From: Mucilaginibacter glaciei
GTDB taxonomy: Bacteria; Bacteroidota; Bacteroidia; Sphingobacteriales; Sphingobacteriaceae
Direction of reading: 5' to 3'
Assembly: GCF_014773245.1 (NCBI RefSeq)
Contig: NZ_JACWMX010000006.1
Coordinates: forward strand, 186,001 to 250,000
DNA: 64,000 nucleotides
Positions 1-9,303 of the stretch are shown here, piece by piece. Within the stretch, counting starts at the first letter, position 1; each line of letters begins with the position of its first letter. The translations under genes and the position numbers were made by a program. The notes below the pieces were generated by a model. It saw only the letters and a list, made by a program, of their open reading frames with translations, was not told the origin of the DNA and did no database searches.

Positions 1-939
1 AATTTTCATTGGCTTACCGTTTATAGTCCCATCCAATCCGCCGTAGCCATAGGCCGGCTCAAGCGCAAATTTGCCTTTTTCGGCCTCCACATTTAAATAT
101 CCCCAATTATCGTTATAGCTTGACTTACCTGTAACCTTAGCACCGCCGGGGAATTTCAACTCCCAAAATATGGTTTCATCTACCTCTTTAAAAAAATCCG
201 GGCGGGTTTTCTGCTGGGTGGCCTTAACTGCAACAGGCTCCTGCCCTAATGTATAGCGCGATCCCTGGATAGCATAAATACCCATATCCATCAGCCCGCC
301 ACCGCCAGACAGTGCCTTTTTTAACCGCCAGGCGTTGGGGTCGCCATTATAAACAAAGCCATTACCTGTGTCAATTTTAGTAACCTTACCGAAAACATGT
401 TTCTGCCCAAGTCGCATCACCTCTTGTGTGTGCGGTTCAAAGTGCAGGCGGTACCCGATAGAAAGCAGGCGGTTGGCCTTTTTACAGGCCGCGATCATCT
501 CCCGGCAATCGGCGGCATTAAGGGCCATAGGTTTTTCGCAAATCACATGCTTACCAGCCCGCGCCGCGCGGATAGTATATTCCTTATGCATAGATACCGG
601 CAACACTACATACACAATATCGATATCCTTATTCCCGGCAATCGCATCAAAGTTCTGGTAGTTATAAATGTTTTTCGGGGCAATATTGTACTTATGCGCC
701 CACTCTGTGGCCTTTGCCGGTGTACCGGTTACGATACCTGCCAAGTAACAATTATTGGTATGCTGCAATGCAGGGGCTAACTGTCCACTACTGTAACCAC
801 CCAAACCAACCAGGGCTACCCCCAGCTTTTTACCGGGTACCGCTAAGGCAGACAGTTTTGAACTGAGTAATAGTACAGCGGCACTTAACGATCCTGTGCG
901 TATAAAATCCCGGCGGTTGGTGTTGATAGATGATTTCAT
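1..939 (-). CDS. Gfo/Idh/MocA family oxidoreductase, Tat-exported (3' end cut by window)
   Basis: NAD(P)-dependent sugar or inositol dehydrogenase family. The first 313 codons are visible and the C-terminus runs off the left edge. The N-terminus has a twin-arginine signal (NRRDFIR, Arg9-Arg10) followed by a hydrophobic stretch at about 17-34, so the enzyme is probably exported folded with its cofactor to the periplasm. A Rossmann loop GLGGYSSG lies at 45-52 and the family-typical EKP at 135-137. Tat-exported members are known from glucose-fructose oxidoreductase-like proteins of Bacteroidota; the substrate cannot be told from sequence. The gene stands alone, divergent from nothing nearby, with the amidase gene upstream on the same strand. 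Confidence 0.9.
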   Translation of the reverse strand, partial: MKSSINTNRRDFIRTGSLSAAVLLLSSKLSALAVPGKKLGVALVGLGGYSSGQLAPALQHTNNCYLAGIVTGTPAKATEWAHKYNIAPKNIYNYQNFDAIAGNKDIDIVYVVLPVSMHKEYTIRAARAGKHVICEKPMALNAADCREMIAACKKANRLLSIGYRLHFEPHTQEVMRLGQKHVFGKVTKIDTGNGFVYNGDPNAWRLKKALSGGGGLMDMGIYAIQGSRYTLGQEPVAVKATQQKTRPDFFKEVDETIFWELKFPGGAKVTGKSSYNDNWGYLNVEAEKGKFALEPAYGYGGLDGTINGKPMKI

Positions 940-1058
940 AATAACGATGTGTAGATTTTATTAAAGTTAATAAAATCCATATCATTAAAAAATATCACTA
1001 TGGTGTTAACAGTCCCTCCTATTTAGCGGAAGCTATTAAGCTAAGATTTTGAGCTCCC

Positions 1059-1889
1059 TTATTGGTTCAGGCTATCACGATATTTTTTGATAGCCTTCAT
1101 TATCGATCTAACGATAACGTCCTGCCCTTCATCAGAATTGAGGTAGCGTTCATCATCAGGGTTGTTGATAAAGCCCGTTTCAATGAGGAGGCCCGGCATC
1201 CCGCTTTGCTGTAAAACCAACACGCCTTGCTCCTTAACACCCGCGCTACGGCGGTCGTTGTTCTTAAATTCCTTGTTCAACAGATCGCCAAATTGCACAC
1301 TTTGCTTGCGGTAACGCTGCTGAAAGGCTGCCAGTACAATAGCATTCACGGCGGCATCATCGCCATAACCGTTGTACTTTTTACGGTAGTCTTTTTCTAT
1401 AAAGATCGAGGCATTTTCGCGCAGGGCTTCCATCTGTTCCTCCTTGCGGTGAAAACCATAAACCAATAGTAACGAACCTTTGCGCGTGCCCGTCCGTTCG
1501 GGCGTAGAGTTGCAGTGGATGGAGATGAACAGGTTAGCCTTGTTCTCATTAGCTATATCTGCGCGGCGGTGCAGTTCAATAAATTTATCGGTGCCGCGCG
1601 TCATAATCACATTTACACCGGCTATTTCGTTATTGATAGCCGCCTTCAGTTTTTTGCCGATGCTTAACGCCACAGACTTTTCATTGGAGTAGCTGCCATG
1701 CGCACCGGGGTCCTTGCCGCCATGACCAGGATCAATCACAATAGTTTTAAACCTAAAATTACTTTCAGGCTGATCGCTATTTATTTTTTCTTTTTTACCC
1801 TGGGCCTGTGCCGAACAAATGGTTAAGATAAAAACGGCAAACATACTGCCCGTTAACCCGATAGAATTTCTGAAGTGCTTTGTTAGCAT
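1059..1889 (-). CDS. N-acetylmuramoyl-L-alanine amidase (Amidase_3)
   Basis: Zinc amidase that cuts the bond between MurNAc and the stem peptide in peptidoglycan, acting in the periplasm. Residues 1-30 form a signal peptide ending near AQAQ. The catalytic domain spans about 47-275 with IDPGHGG (His56), Glu70, His125 in SIHCN as zinc ligands and Glu237 in IETGF as the catalytic base. At 276 residues it has one catalytic domain and no AMIN or SH3 targeting module. A TACCTTTG -7 box ends 4 nt before the ATG, so the transcript may be leaderless. Confidence 0.95.
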   Translation of the reverse strand: MLTKHFRNSIGLTGSMFAVFILTICSAQAQGKKEKINSDQPESNFRFKTIVIDPGHGGKDPGAHGSYSNEKSVALSIGKKLKAAINNEIAGVNVIMTRGTDKFIELHRRADIANENKANLFISIHCNSTPERTGTRKGSLLLVYGFHRKEEQMEALRENASIFIEKDYRKKYNGYGDDAAVNAIVLAAFQQRYRKQSVQFGDLLNKEFKNNDRRSAGVKEQGVLVLQQSGMPGLLIETGFINNPDDERYLNSDEGQDVIVRSIMKAIKKYRDSLNQ

Positions 1890-1893
1890 AGCG

Positions 1894-1901
1894 CAAAGGT
1901 A
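1894..1901 (-). promoter_or_regulatory. Bacteroidota -7 box (TACCTTTG) of the amidase gene
   Basis: Exact match to the TAnnTTTG consensus, read on the minus strand. Only 4 nt separate it from the ATG at 1889, so transcription should begin at or next to the start codon. A TTTG lies about 25 nt further upstream, longer than the usual spacing. Confidence 0.55.
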
Positions 1902-2035
1902 TACGGATTGTTTAAAAACCGCTAAACAAAAAAAGCATGTTGATAATTTTTTCTTCTTTAAAGAAAAATCAGCGTAACCTAAGCGTACGCAGGCACGTAA
2001 ACGTCTACATAATAAAGTACTAAGACTATTTTAAC

Positions 2036-2380
2036 ATGGAAACGCTTACTATTACTTCATCATCTTTGCTAACCACTTTTTCATTTTTAGTGATTGGTTC
2101 GATCATCGTATTCCTGATATTAAAATTCGATAAACTGCAAAGGCGCAAAATGCAGATCATGATGACGGGGACTAAAGATGTGCAGCCGTTGTTTATGCAA
2201 AAAGCAGCTGTACATAAATTAACCGCCATAAAATCAAATTCGGTATCTGTTGAAAACAGCCAGGTACGAATGAAAGTAGCTAAACAAATAGACGAGCTGG
2301 TTGAAGGATATGACAAGGGCGAGATTGCGTTACCTGAATATTGCAGCCGCTTAAACCGTCTGTTGGCTCAAGTAGCCTGA
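2036..2380 (+). CDS. Small single-pass membrane protein, function unknown
   Basis: 114 residues. A hydrophobic helix at about 12-30 is followed by a basic KLQRRK stretch, suggesting a cytoplasmic C-terminal part. The soluble part has two predicted helical segments and ends in a short region with no recognisable catalytic motif. It is monocistronic, between the amidase and mnmD, with about 150 nt of leader-free AT-rich DNA upstream. I do not recognise a named family; similar short proteins are common in Bacteroidota. Confidence 0.7.
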   Translation: METLTITSSSLLTTFSFLVIGSIIVFLILKFDKLQRRKMQIMMTGTKDVQPLFMQKAAVHKLTAIKSNSVSVENSQVRMKVAKQIDELVEGYDKGEIALPEYCSRLNRLLAQVA

Positions 2381-2459
2381 TCTCCGGCTGAATTGAACTA
2401 TGTAATTATTTTTAAGCGGTTAGATTTTGCATAAATTCGGCCTCAATTTAGTTTTTAAT

Positions 2460-3158
2460 ATGCAGCCCGACGAAACGCCCGGCCATTTACAGATAGTAAC
2501 CACCGCCGATGGATCCAACACCATTTACAATGCTCATGTAGGTGAAAATTACCATTCTCGCAACGGCGCATTGCAAGAAAGCCAGCATGTATTTGTAGAA
2601 CAAGGATTGCAATATTTTTTAGGACACAGCAGCGACCCGCTGCCATCTGTATCGATATTAGAGATTGGTTTTGGAACCGGGCTTAACTTTTTGCTCAGCG
2701 CAGCTTACTGTACCAATCAACAGCTGCAACTTAACTACGCGGGCATCGAGGCATACCCCCTAACAGCCGATATGATTGGTAAAACCGGTTATGAACGGTA
2801 TGTACCTAACGGCATCTGGCATAGCTTTTTAAACAGTTACCGCCAATCGCTGCTTAGCATAGTGGAGGTTAATCCTTATTGCCACCTTAAGATAGCCGCC
2901 CGCAAACTGGCCGATTTTAGAAGCGAGCAGTTGTTTGATGTGATCTATTTTGATGCCTTTGCATCAGCCCACCAACCCGAAATGTGGGATGAAGCGGCGA
3001 TTACCCACACCCTTAAATTTTTAAAGCCCGGCGGTGTTTTTGTAACCTATGCCATTACCGGCAACCTTAAGCGCACCATAAAAGCTTTGGGGTTAAAGGT
3101 GCAAAAAGCCCCCGGCGCACCGGGTAAAAGAGAAATGCTACGGGCACTTTCACTGTAG
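2460..3158 (+). CDS. mnmD: tRNA 5-methylaminomethyl-2-thiouridine methyltransferase, MnmD-like
   Basis: SAM-dependent methyltransferase that makes the last methylation of mnm5s2U at the tRNA wobble base. In E. coli this domain is fused to the FAD oxidase MnmC1; here it is free-standing (232 residues), as usual in Bacteroidota. Seen: TADGSNT near 15-21, NYHSRNGALQES at 30-41, the SAM loop EIGFGTGLN at 68-76 and the DAF motif in the YFDAFASAHQ segment. I chose the ATG at 2460 over an in-frame TTG at 2427 because the family begins about there and a TAGATTTT promoter-like box at 2421-2428 overlaps the TTG. Confidence 0.9.
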   Translation: MQPDETPGHLQIVTTADGSNTIYNAHVGENYHSRNGALQESQHVFVEQGLQYFLGHSSDPLPSVSILEIGFGTGLNFLLSAAYCTNQQLQLNYAGIEAYPLTADMIGKTGYERYVPNGIWHSFLNSYRQSLLSIVEVNPYCHLKIAARKLADFRSEQLFDVIYFDAFASAHQPEMWDEAAITHTLKFLKPGGVFVTYAITGNLKRTIKALGLKVQKAPGAPGKREMLRALSL

Positions 3159-3253
3159 CTGAAAGATGGTTTGCAAGCAAATTTTTGCCCAGTCCTTTTA
3201 CAAGCCGCCAATAATAACCACCAACCGTTTACCGCAAACCGCAAACCGATAAC

Positions 3254-3261
3254 TATCTTTG
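3254..3261 (+). promoter_or_regulatory. -7 box (TATCTTTG) of mazG
   Basis: Exact TAnnTTTG match with 4 nt before the mazG ATG, again implying a very short or absent leader. No Shine-Dalgarno sequence is visible. Confidence 0.55.
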
Positions 3262-3265
3262 CGGT

Positions 3266-4069
3266 ATGCCAATAACAGCACCAATTACCGCTCATACCCC
3301 CTCTGCCGCTTTCGAAAGGTTATTAACCATTATGGACGACCTGCGGATCAATTGCCCCTGGGATAAAAAGCAAACGCTCGAGAGCCTCCGCCATTTAACC
3401 ATTGAAGAAACGTACGAACTATCTGACGCTATCCTGAGTGGCGATATGGACGAAATAAAAAAGGAACTGGGCGATATTATGCTGCACCTGGTATTTTACT
3501 CGCGTATCGCTTCAGAAACTGACGATTTTAATATCACTGGTGTGCTCAATGGCATTTGCGATAAGCTCATCAACAGGCACCCGCATATTTACAGCGATAC
3601 CATCGTGGCCAACGAAGAAGATGTAAAGCGCAACTGGGAACAGATCAAACTCAAAGAGGGCAACAAATCTGTTTTAGGTGGTGTACCGGCATCACTCCCG
3701 GCCTTGGTTAAGGCATCGCGCATACAAGAGAAGGCCCGCGGCGTGGGTTTTGACTGGGATAACAAGGACCAGGTTTGGGCCAAGGTTGAAGAGGAACTTC
3801 AGGAATTTAAAGATGAATTTAACCACGTTAACGAAGCTGATATTGACCGCGAAAAAGCGGAAGGCGAATTTGGCGACCTGCTTTTCTCGCTAATTAACTA
3901 CGCAAGGTTCATTAATATTAACCCCGAGGACGCACTGGAGAAAACCAATCGCAAATTCATTAAACGGTTTCAATACCTGGAGGGTAAGGCATCAGAGAAT
4001 GGGAAACAATTGCAGGATATGACCCTTGCCGAAATGGATGTATTTTGGAACGAGGCCAAAAAAGTTTAG
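3266..4069 (+). CDS. mazG: Nucleoside triphosphate pyrophosphohydrolase MazG
   Basis: House-cleaning enzyme that hydrolyses (d)NTPs to NMP and pyrophosphate. It shows the tandem MazG arrangement: the first domain carries NCPWDKKQTL (29-38), EETYE (47-51) and ELGD (67-70) as the metal-binding helices; the second begins near residue 160 with GFDWDN and EEELQEF. Length 267 matches E. coli MazG (263). MazG also lowers ppGpp in E. coli; a SpoT/Rel homologue is encoded 15 kb away. It stands as a single gene. Confidence 0.95.
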   Translation: MPITAPITAHTPSAAFERLLTIMDDLRINCPWDKKQTLESLRHLTIEETYELSDAILSGDMDEIKKELGDIMLHLVFYSRIASETDDFNITGVLNGICDKLINRHPHIYSDTIVANEEDVKRNWEQIKLKEGNKSVLGGVPASLPALVKASRIQEKARGVGFDWDNKDQVWAKVEEELQEFKDEFNHVNEADIDREKAEGEFGDLLFSLINYARFININPEDALEKTNRKFIKRFQYLEGKASENGKQLQDMTLAEMDVFWNEAKKV

Positions 4070-4143
4070 AAATATTATTTGAAGTGTAGCGTTTACCTTT
4101 AAGTTAACGTAAACATAACAACATCTACCACAAATATTGTATT

Positions 4144-4593
4144 ATGAAAAGAACATCTATCTTTTTATTACCGGTTCTATTAGCCATAGTAGTTTTTGCT
4201 ACCGGCTGCTTCAACAATAACACATCGACACCGGTACCCGTACCCACGGGTACTTTTGGCGGCACATTTAAACTATTGCGCCGTAAGGTTGGTGCAACAG
4301 TTGTTGACACTTTAAAAAAGGCTAACATCCAGCTGGTTTTAGAAACAGGGGCAGGTTACAAAGTACTGGGCGACACCGCTACGGTGCACGCAGGCAGCAA
4401 AGGGCCCTTTGGTATTAATGCAACCTATATCGCCTTTGACGATACCACCTACCCTAAAACCGGCAACCCGCCAAATGATAAAATACATTTGTACGGAAGT
4501 TATTTTTACAACTACGATGGCACTACATTGGTACTTTTATTTAACCAGGGCGATACACTTAATTACCGTTACGATTTTAAACGGATAAATTAA
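4144..4593 (+). CDS. Putative lipoprotein, function unknown
   Basis: 149 residues with a lipoprotein signal: Lys-Arg start, hydrophobic core to residue 19, and lipobox ATGC with Cys22. The mature part starts with an Asn/Thr/Pro-rich linker and continues as a small beta-rich domain (alternating hydrophobic residues, several Gly-Thr turns). No known domain was recognised. A strong terminator follows directly, so it is its own transcription unit. Confidence 0.75.
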   Translation: MKRTSIFLLPVLLAIVVFATGCFNNNTSTPVPVPTGTFGGTFKLLRRKVGATVVDTLKKANIQLVLETGAGYKVLGDTATVHAGSKGPFGINATYIAFDDTTYPKTGNPPNDKIHLYGSYFYNYDGTTLVLLFNQGDTLNYRYDFKRIN

Positions 4594-4617
4594 CACCAGC
4601 TCCTGGTCGCGTGATAT

Positions 4618-4653
4618 AAGTCCCTGTGGTTGTTTGCTGCAGGGGCTTTTTTT
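4618..4653 (+). terminator. Rho-independent terminator after the lipoprotein gene
   Basis: Stem AAGTCCCTG pairs with CAGGGGCTT (one G-T pair) around a 13-nt loop, followed by a run of seven T. Confidence 0.85.
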
Positions 4654-4732
4654 ATATTTATTTTGTACTGTGTGTAGCGTTCATACTTATTGTGTCGTAA
4701 TGCTAATTAACTAAGCTGTATCAACAACTTTA

Positions 4733-5287
4733 ATGCAATTATCTCACCGCCTTACTGAAGACGAAATTGTAAGTAAGTGCATATCCGGTAGCCTTAAACA
4801 TCAGGAACTGCTGTATAAGCAGTTTTATGGCTATGCTATGGGTATTAGCGTACGCTATAGTTTAAATAACGACGACGCCTTAGAGGTTGTAAATGACGCT
4901 TTTATAAAAGTGTTTAATAATATAAAAAGTTATAATACCGACAAGCCCTTTAAGGCATGGATGCGCACCATTGTGGTTAACACCGCTATTGACAGGCGGC
5001 GGAAAGAATTAAAGTTTACGGCCAACATAGACCTTGACACGGCAGTTGCCGTAGGCACCAATGCCAACGCGATAGAAAATTTAAATGCACAGGATATTCT
5101 GAAGCTGATGAAGCAGTTACCGCAGATACAGCTTACGATATTTAACATGTACGAGATTGATGGATATAACCACGATGAAATAGGAAAGATATTAAACCTG
5201 CCGGCAAGTTCGTCGCGGGTTTATTTGAGCCGGGCAAAGGAAAAATTAAGACAATTGATAACAACAGAGACGCAAAGCCATGCATGA
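4733..5287 (+). CDS. ECF RNA polymerase sigma factor
   Basis: Sigma-70 family, group IV, 184 residues. Region 2 covers about 28-95 (ELLYKQFYGYAM... then DAFIKVFNNI and KAWMRTIVVNTAIDRRRK). Region 4 covers about 120-178 with the helix-turn-helix YNHDEIGKILNL and ASSSRVYLSRAKEKLRQ, where most relatives have GTSKS or GTVKS. Its last 8 nt overlap the next gene, so the two are translationally coupled. By analogy the downstream membrane protein is its regulator, but no FecI/FecR-type TonB receptor is present here. Confidence 0.93.
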   Translation: MQLSHRLTEDEIVSKCISGSLKHQELLYKQFYGYAMGISVRYSLNNDDALEVVNDAFIKVFNNIKSYNTDKPFKAWMRTIVVNTAIDRRRKELKFTANIDLDTAVAVGTNANAIENLNAQDILKLMKQLPQIQLTIFNMYEIDGYNHDEIGKILNLPASSSRVYLSRAKEKLRQLITTETQSHA

Positions 5288-6698
5288 TCAATTTGATAAC
5301 GATCTGATTAAACGCATCAGCGAGGTGTTTGAAGACTATTCATACCCACCTGCCAATGACGGATGGGCGGAGCTGCGCAAAAAATTCCCGGCCGAAGAAA
5401 AGAAGGATAAGATGGCCTGGCTATGGTGGGGCAGTGCCGCGGCCGTATTGCTTGTGTTTTTGGGTATAGGTTTGTGGTTCTTAAACCCGCAAAAAACCAC
5501 TGAAAATTTTTCTAACCAAACAAAAGCCAATCATACTTTAAAGGATACTGCCACCACAGGCAACCTTGCAAATGCCACTGCTGAACACAGTACTGTAAAT
5601 GACGCTGCTACTGCCGGTACATCAACTGATGACAATACTGCTGAGAGAAACACAGAGGTAACTAAAAAGCCGTTTACCGGCAATACTAAAACCCGCAATT
5701 TGGCGGGCAATTATGGTTCAGATGCCCAATCGGCAGTACTACAGAACAATACGATGATTGTTGTTCAGCAACCTGCAATGGCCAATGTGCCTAAGCATGA
5801 TTTGCCGCTTACGCCTGCACCGAATATTACAGATGGTTCAAAAACCGCATCTAAACTGCAAATAGCAGCTAACGAAACACCTTCTGTAAACAACGGAATT
5901 ACCGCCACACAACAAGTGCCAACTGCAAAAACTATCTCGCAACTGTTACAGGAAGAAAACAAAAACATCGTTGCTAAAAAAGAAACACCAAAAAGGGTTG
6001 ATAGTAAAAGAGTGAACTTTAGCGTATATGCGGCTACTTATGTCAATTACGCAACCGGCAGTGCCAACCAGGTAAATGGCGGTGCTGGTTTTACGTCGGA
6101 TATTAAACTGGGCAATCACTTTAAATTATCTACAGGGGTATCGTTAGCGCAAAATACATTACGTTACAATAATATGCCGCCTGATAATGTTGCCCGCGGC
6201 CAGGCCTATAGTGCCGCGCCTGCTGCTGCCGTATTAAGTAAAGATGCCGGCTTTGTGAGTAATAACAGCCTTGCGCCTCCCGCGTTTAAAGGCTACAATG
6301 CCCGATTGATTGGGTTAGATGTACCCGTAAATATCAAATATGAATTTAACCCGCAAAAAAGCGATACCTATATTTCTGCTGGTTTAAGTTCGGGTACTTT
6401 TATTGACGAGCGCTACACATCCAGCTACAGTTACCAGGCAAACAGCGTAAACGCCAATGGTTTCAGTTCCGTAACCACCCAAACGGCAGATGAAACCGCT
6501 ACCAATAGTTTTAACAACTTCTACTTTGGCAAAATGCTAAACGTTTCTTTCGGCGTTGGTTATCCATTGGGTAAAAGTACCCGTTTGATAATAGAGCCTT
6601 TTCTTAAATATCCGCTTGCGGGGCTGGGCGCACAGGATCTGAAGTTTGGCGCAGGCGGATTAAACCTGAAAATCAACTTTACCTCATCAAAAAAATAA
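5280..6698 (+). CDS. Single-pass membrane protein with C-terminal beta-barrel-like domain, probable anti-sigma partner
   Basis: 472 residues, overlapping the sigma gene by 8 nt. Residues 1-45 are short, charged and presumably cytoplasmic, in the place of an anti-sigma domain. One strongly hydrophobic helix lies at about 47-68. Residues 70-235 are low-complexity, rich in Thr, Asn, Ala and Gln, like a periplasmic linker. Residues about 240-472 look like a small outer-membrane barrel: repeated amphipathic strands, Gly turns, and an end typical of the porin-like OMP_b-brl family. Such sigma plus barrel pairs occur in Sphingobacteriaceae. How one chain can have an inner-membrane helix and an outer-membrane barrel is unclear. 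The anti-sigma role is inferred from context only. Confidence 0.8.
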   Translation: MHDQFDNDLIKRISEVFEDYSYPPANDGWAELRKKFPAEEKKDKMAWLWWGSAAAVLLVFLGIGLWFLNPQKTTENFSNQTKANHTLKDTATTGNLANATAEHSTVNDAATAGTSTDDNTAERNTEVTKKPFTGNTKTRNLAGNYGSDAQSAVLQNNTMIVVQQPAMANVPKHDLPLTPAPNITDGSKTASKLQIAANETPSVNNGITATQQVPTAKTISQLLQEENKNIVAKKETPKRVDSKRVNFSVYAATYVNYATGSANQVNGGAGFTSDIKLGNHFKLSTGVSLAQNTLRYNNMPPDNVARGQAYSAAPAAAVLSKDAGFVSNNSLAPPAFKGYNARLIGLDVPVNIKYEFNPQKSDTYISAGLSSGTFIDERYTSSYSYQANSVNANGFSSVTTQTADETATNSFNNFYFGKMLNVSFGVGYPLGKSTRLIIEPFLKYPLAGLGAQDLKFGAGGLNLKINFTSSKK

Positions 6699-6706
6699 GA
6701 TTAGGC

Positions 6707-7975
6707 TTATTTAAACCTGATTGCCCTTACCGGAGAAATGCGGGTAACCAGGGTCGACGGGATGATAAGCACCAGCAGGCAAACCAGCAGGGTGCCGATG
6801 TTAAGTAAAACGACATCCATAGCATCAAACTTAATGGGGACAAAACTCATGTAGTACGATGCCTGGTCGAGTTTAAAAATATGTGTAACCTGCTGAAAGT
6901 AACCGATGCCCAACCCTAAAACATTTCCCAACACCAACCCTACCCCAATCAGGTAGGCTGCATTATATAAAAAGATCTTCTGGATAACCCAATTGCCTGC
7001 TCCCAAAGCCTTCAGCATACCTATCATGGCGGTACGCTCCAGTATCATGATCAATAGCGCCGATATCATATTGATCACAGCAACGACTGTCATCAGCACC
7101 AGCATCACCACTATGTTGACATCAAGCAATTTAAGCCAGTCGAAAATAGTTGGATAATTCTCAATAATCGTATTCGACTTTAGGGTGAGCGGCAGCGCGT
7201 CATCAATATCGTTGCCATCGGTACTTACCCTATCAAAATTCTTCACACGGATCTCGTAACCGCCAATTTCGCCCTTTGTCCAGTCGTTAAGGCGTTTAAT
7301 AAGCGATAGTTTACCAATTACAAAGGTTTTGTCTACCTCATCTACCCCTAAGCTAAAGATGCCCTTAATTTTAAATTTGCGTTTGCGGGGCAACTGGCCC
7401 TGTTGTATAAAATACATCAGCAAGCCATCGCCTGTTTTTAACTTTAACCGGTTGGCTGTGTATTGCGATATCAGGATCTGTTCAGTATCGTCTTTAAAGT
7501 CGATCACCGTGCCCGATACCAGCGATTTTTTGATATAATTCCAATTGTAGGTTCGATCAACTCCTTTAAGCACCACGCCTTCAATTTGGTCGTTAGCCTT
7601 CAATATGCCTGCCTTAGTGGCGTAAGGGGTAATATCAGTCACATCGCGGATACCCTTTATCTTCTTTACCACCGCGGCACTATCCGTAAAGGACGAGTTT
7701 TCGTACGAGTTATTATTATCCAGCTTCACCACCTGTATATCGCCTGCAAATCCACGCACTTTATCCTTTATTTCGCCCTTAAAACCCTTAATTACGGCGA
7801 TGGATAATATCATCACCCCCAACCCCAGCATAATGCCGATGATAGCGATCCGCACGATCAGTTTAGAGAAGGTGCGCTTAGACTTGAACGTTATACGATT
7901 GGATATGAACCTGGCGAAACTCAATGCAGAATGATTTTTGTACCTTCGCAAATATGCGGTTTTAGTGTTAAACAT
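6707..7975 (-). CDS. FtsX/LolC-LolE type ABC transporter permease
   Basis: 422 residues with the MacB/FtsX topology: a first membrane helix at about 41-64, a large periplasmic domain (about 65-280), then three helices near 285-310, 330-355 and 380-410. The closest functional type is LolC/LolE, which extracts lipoproteins from the inner membrane, but the matching ATPase is not next to it. The start is uncertain: relatives usually begin near the ARFISNRI segment (residue 21), yet no in-frame ATG exists there. It is divergent from the namZ-like gene with only 33 nt between the two start codons. Confidence 0.88.
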   Translation of the reverse strand: MFNTKTAYLRRYKNHSALSFARFISNRITFKSKRTFSKLIVRIAIIGIMLGLGVMILSIAVIKGFKGEIKDKVRGFAGDIQVVKLDNNNSYENSSFTDSAAVVKKIKGIRDVTDITPYATKAGILKANDQIEGVVLKGVDRTYNWNYIKKSLVSGTVIDFKDDTEQILISQYTANRLKLKTGDGLLMYFIQQGQLPRKRKFKIKGIFSLGVDEVDKTFVIGKLSLIKRLNDWTKGEIGGYEIRVKNFDRVSTDGNDIDDALPLTLKSNTIIENYPTIFDWLKLLDVNIVVMLVLMTVVAVINMISALLIMILERTAMIGMLKALGAGNWVIQKIFLYNAAYLIGVGLVLGNVLGLGIGYFQQVTHIFKLDQASYYMSFVPIKFDAMDVVLLNIGTLLVCLLVLIIPSTLVTRISPVRAIRFK

Positions 7976-8008
7976 ACCGCCTTTAAATTTGCTTTAACTG
8001 TATAATTT

Positions 8009-9238
8009 ATGATGCGTGTAAAGTTATTTCTCCCGTTTTTATTGCTCGGCGCGTTGTTTATCAGCTGCGACAACTTTGCCCAGCCTGCTGTTAAAGTAGT
8101 ACCCCGACCGCACAATATCGCTGCAAAACCTATTCTAACTGCTGCCGAGCAACTGCCGGTTTACATCGATTACCTGAAGGGTAAAAGTATTGGAATGATG
8201 GTGAACCAAACATCCATCATCGGCAGCAAGAAAACACCCTTGGTAGATAGCCTGGTTAAATTGGGTGTCGGCATCAAAAAGATCTTCGGGCCAGAACACG
8301 GCTTTAGAGGAAATGCTTCGGACGGTGCCAAAATTGATGACGAACGCGACCCTGTTACCGGATTACCCGTAATATCTTTATACGGCAAACATTACAAACC
8401 TACACCCGGCGATTTAAAAGGCATTAACCTGATGATATTTGATATACAGGATGTTGGCACCCGTTTTTATACTTATATATCCAGCTTACACTACCTGATG
8501 GAGGCCTGCGCTGAAAACAATATCGAACTGATGATACTGGACAGACCCAACCCCAATGGTGTTTATATAGACGGGCCGATACTGGATACCGCCTATCGCT
8601 CATTTGTTGGCATGCACACCATACCCATATTGCATGGCATGACCATTGCCGAATACGCCCAGATGATCAACGGAGAGGGCTGGTTAAAAAACAAAGTAAA
8701 ATGCAAACTCAAGATCATCAAAATGGCTAATTATAGCCGCGATATGGTTTACAATTTACCGGTTAACCCGTCGCCCAATTTAAATACCGATCAGTCGATA
8801 TTGCTATACCCGCACATTTGTTTTTTTGAAGGCACCAAGCTGAGTTTAGGCCGGGGTACTATGTTTCCGTTCCAGGTGATAGGCGGGCCTTTATTGAAGG
8901 GCAAATACGATTATTCCTTTAAACCGGTAAGCATCCCGGGCATGAGCGATGACCCGCCATTAAAGGACCAGGTTTGCTACGGGCTTAATTTAAAAGATTA
9001 CAATACTGAAATAATTAAGAAAACCGGAAGGCTTAACTTAGCCTGGCTGTTAGGGTTGTATAAGGCCTACCCGGATAAGGAGCATTTTTTTATCCCTTAC
9101 TTTACCAAACTGGCCGGCAACAAAATTTTGCAGCAGCAAATAATTGACGGTAAAACCGAGGCCGAGATCCGCGCAAGCTGGGAACCGGGATTGGTTAAGT
9201 TTAAAGCTATCCGCAGTAAATATCTATTGTATAAGTAA
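8009..9238 (+). CDS. namZ: DUF1343 protein, NamZ-like exo-beta-N-acetylmuramidase
   Basis: Family of NamZ enzymes that release MurNAc from the non-reducing end of peptidoglycan fragments. Seen: a signal peptide with possible lipobox ending at Cys20 (FISCD), then the conserved KGKSIGMMVNQTS segment, FGPEHGFRG, DIQDVGTRFYTYI, LDRPNPNG, and the C-terminal IRASWEPGL. The length (409) fits the family. The protein should act in the periplasm or at the outer membrane in wall turnover. The gene is head-to-head with a LolC/E-like permease and 65 nt upstream of fmt. Confidence 0.9.
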   Translation: MMRVKLFLPFLLLGALFISCDNFAQPAVKVVPRPHNIAAKPILTAAEQLPVYIDYLKGKSIGMMVNQTSIIGSKKTPLVDSLVKLGVGIKKIFGPEHGFRGNASDGAKIDDERDPVTGLPVISLYGKHYKPTPGDLKGINLMIFDIQDVGTRFYTYISSLHYLMEACAENNIELMILDRPNPNGVYIDGPILDTAYRSFVGMHTIPILHGMTIAEYAQMINGEGWLKNKVKCKLKIIKMANYSRDMVYNLPVNPSPNLNTDQSILLYPHICFFEGTKLSLGRGTMFPFQVIGGPLLKGKYDYSFKPVSIPGMSDDPPLKDQVCYGLNLKDYNTEIIKKTGRLNLAWLLGLYKAYPDKEHFFIPYFTKLAGNKILQQQIIDGKTEAEIRASWEPGLVKFKAIRSKYLLYK

Positions 9239-9303
9239 TATTACAATGGGTTTATACAGGGGCAGCCTGGCAACCGTTTCATTTAAAACATCGTATTTAG
9301 CTT

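Noticed and set aside
2427..2459. TTG start for mnmD
   Set aside because: It overlaps a promoter-like box and adds residues outside the family.
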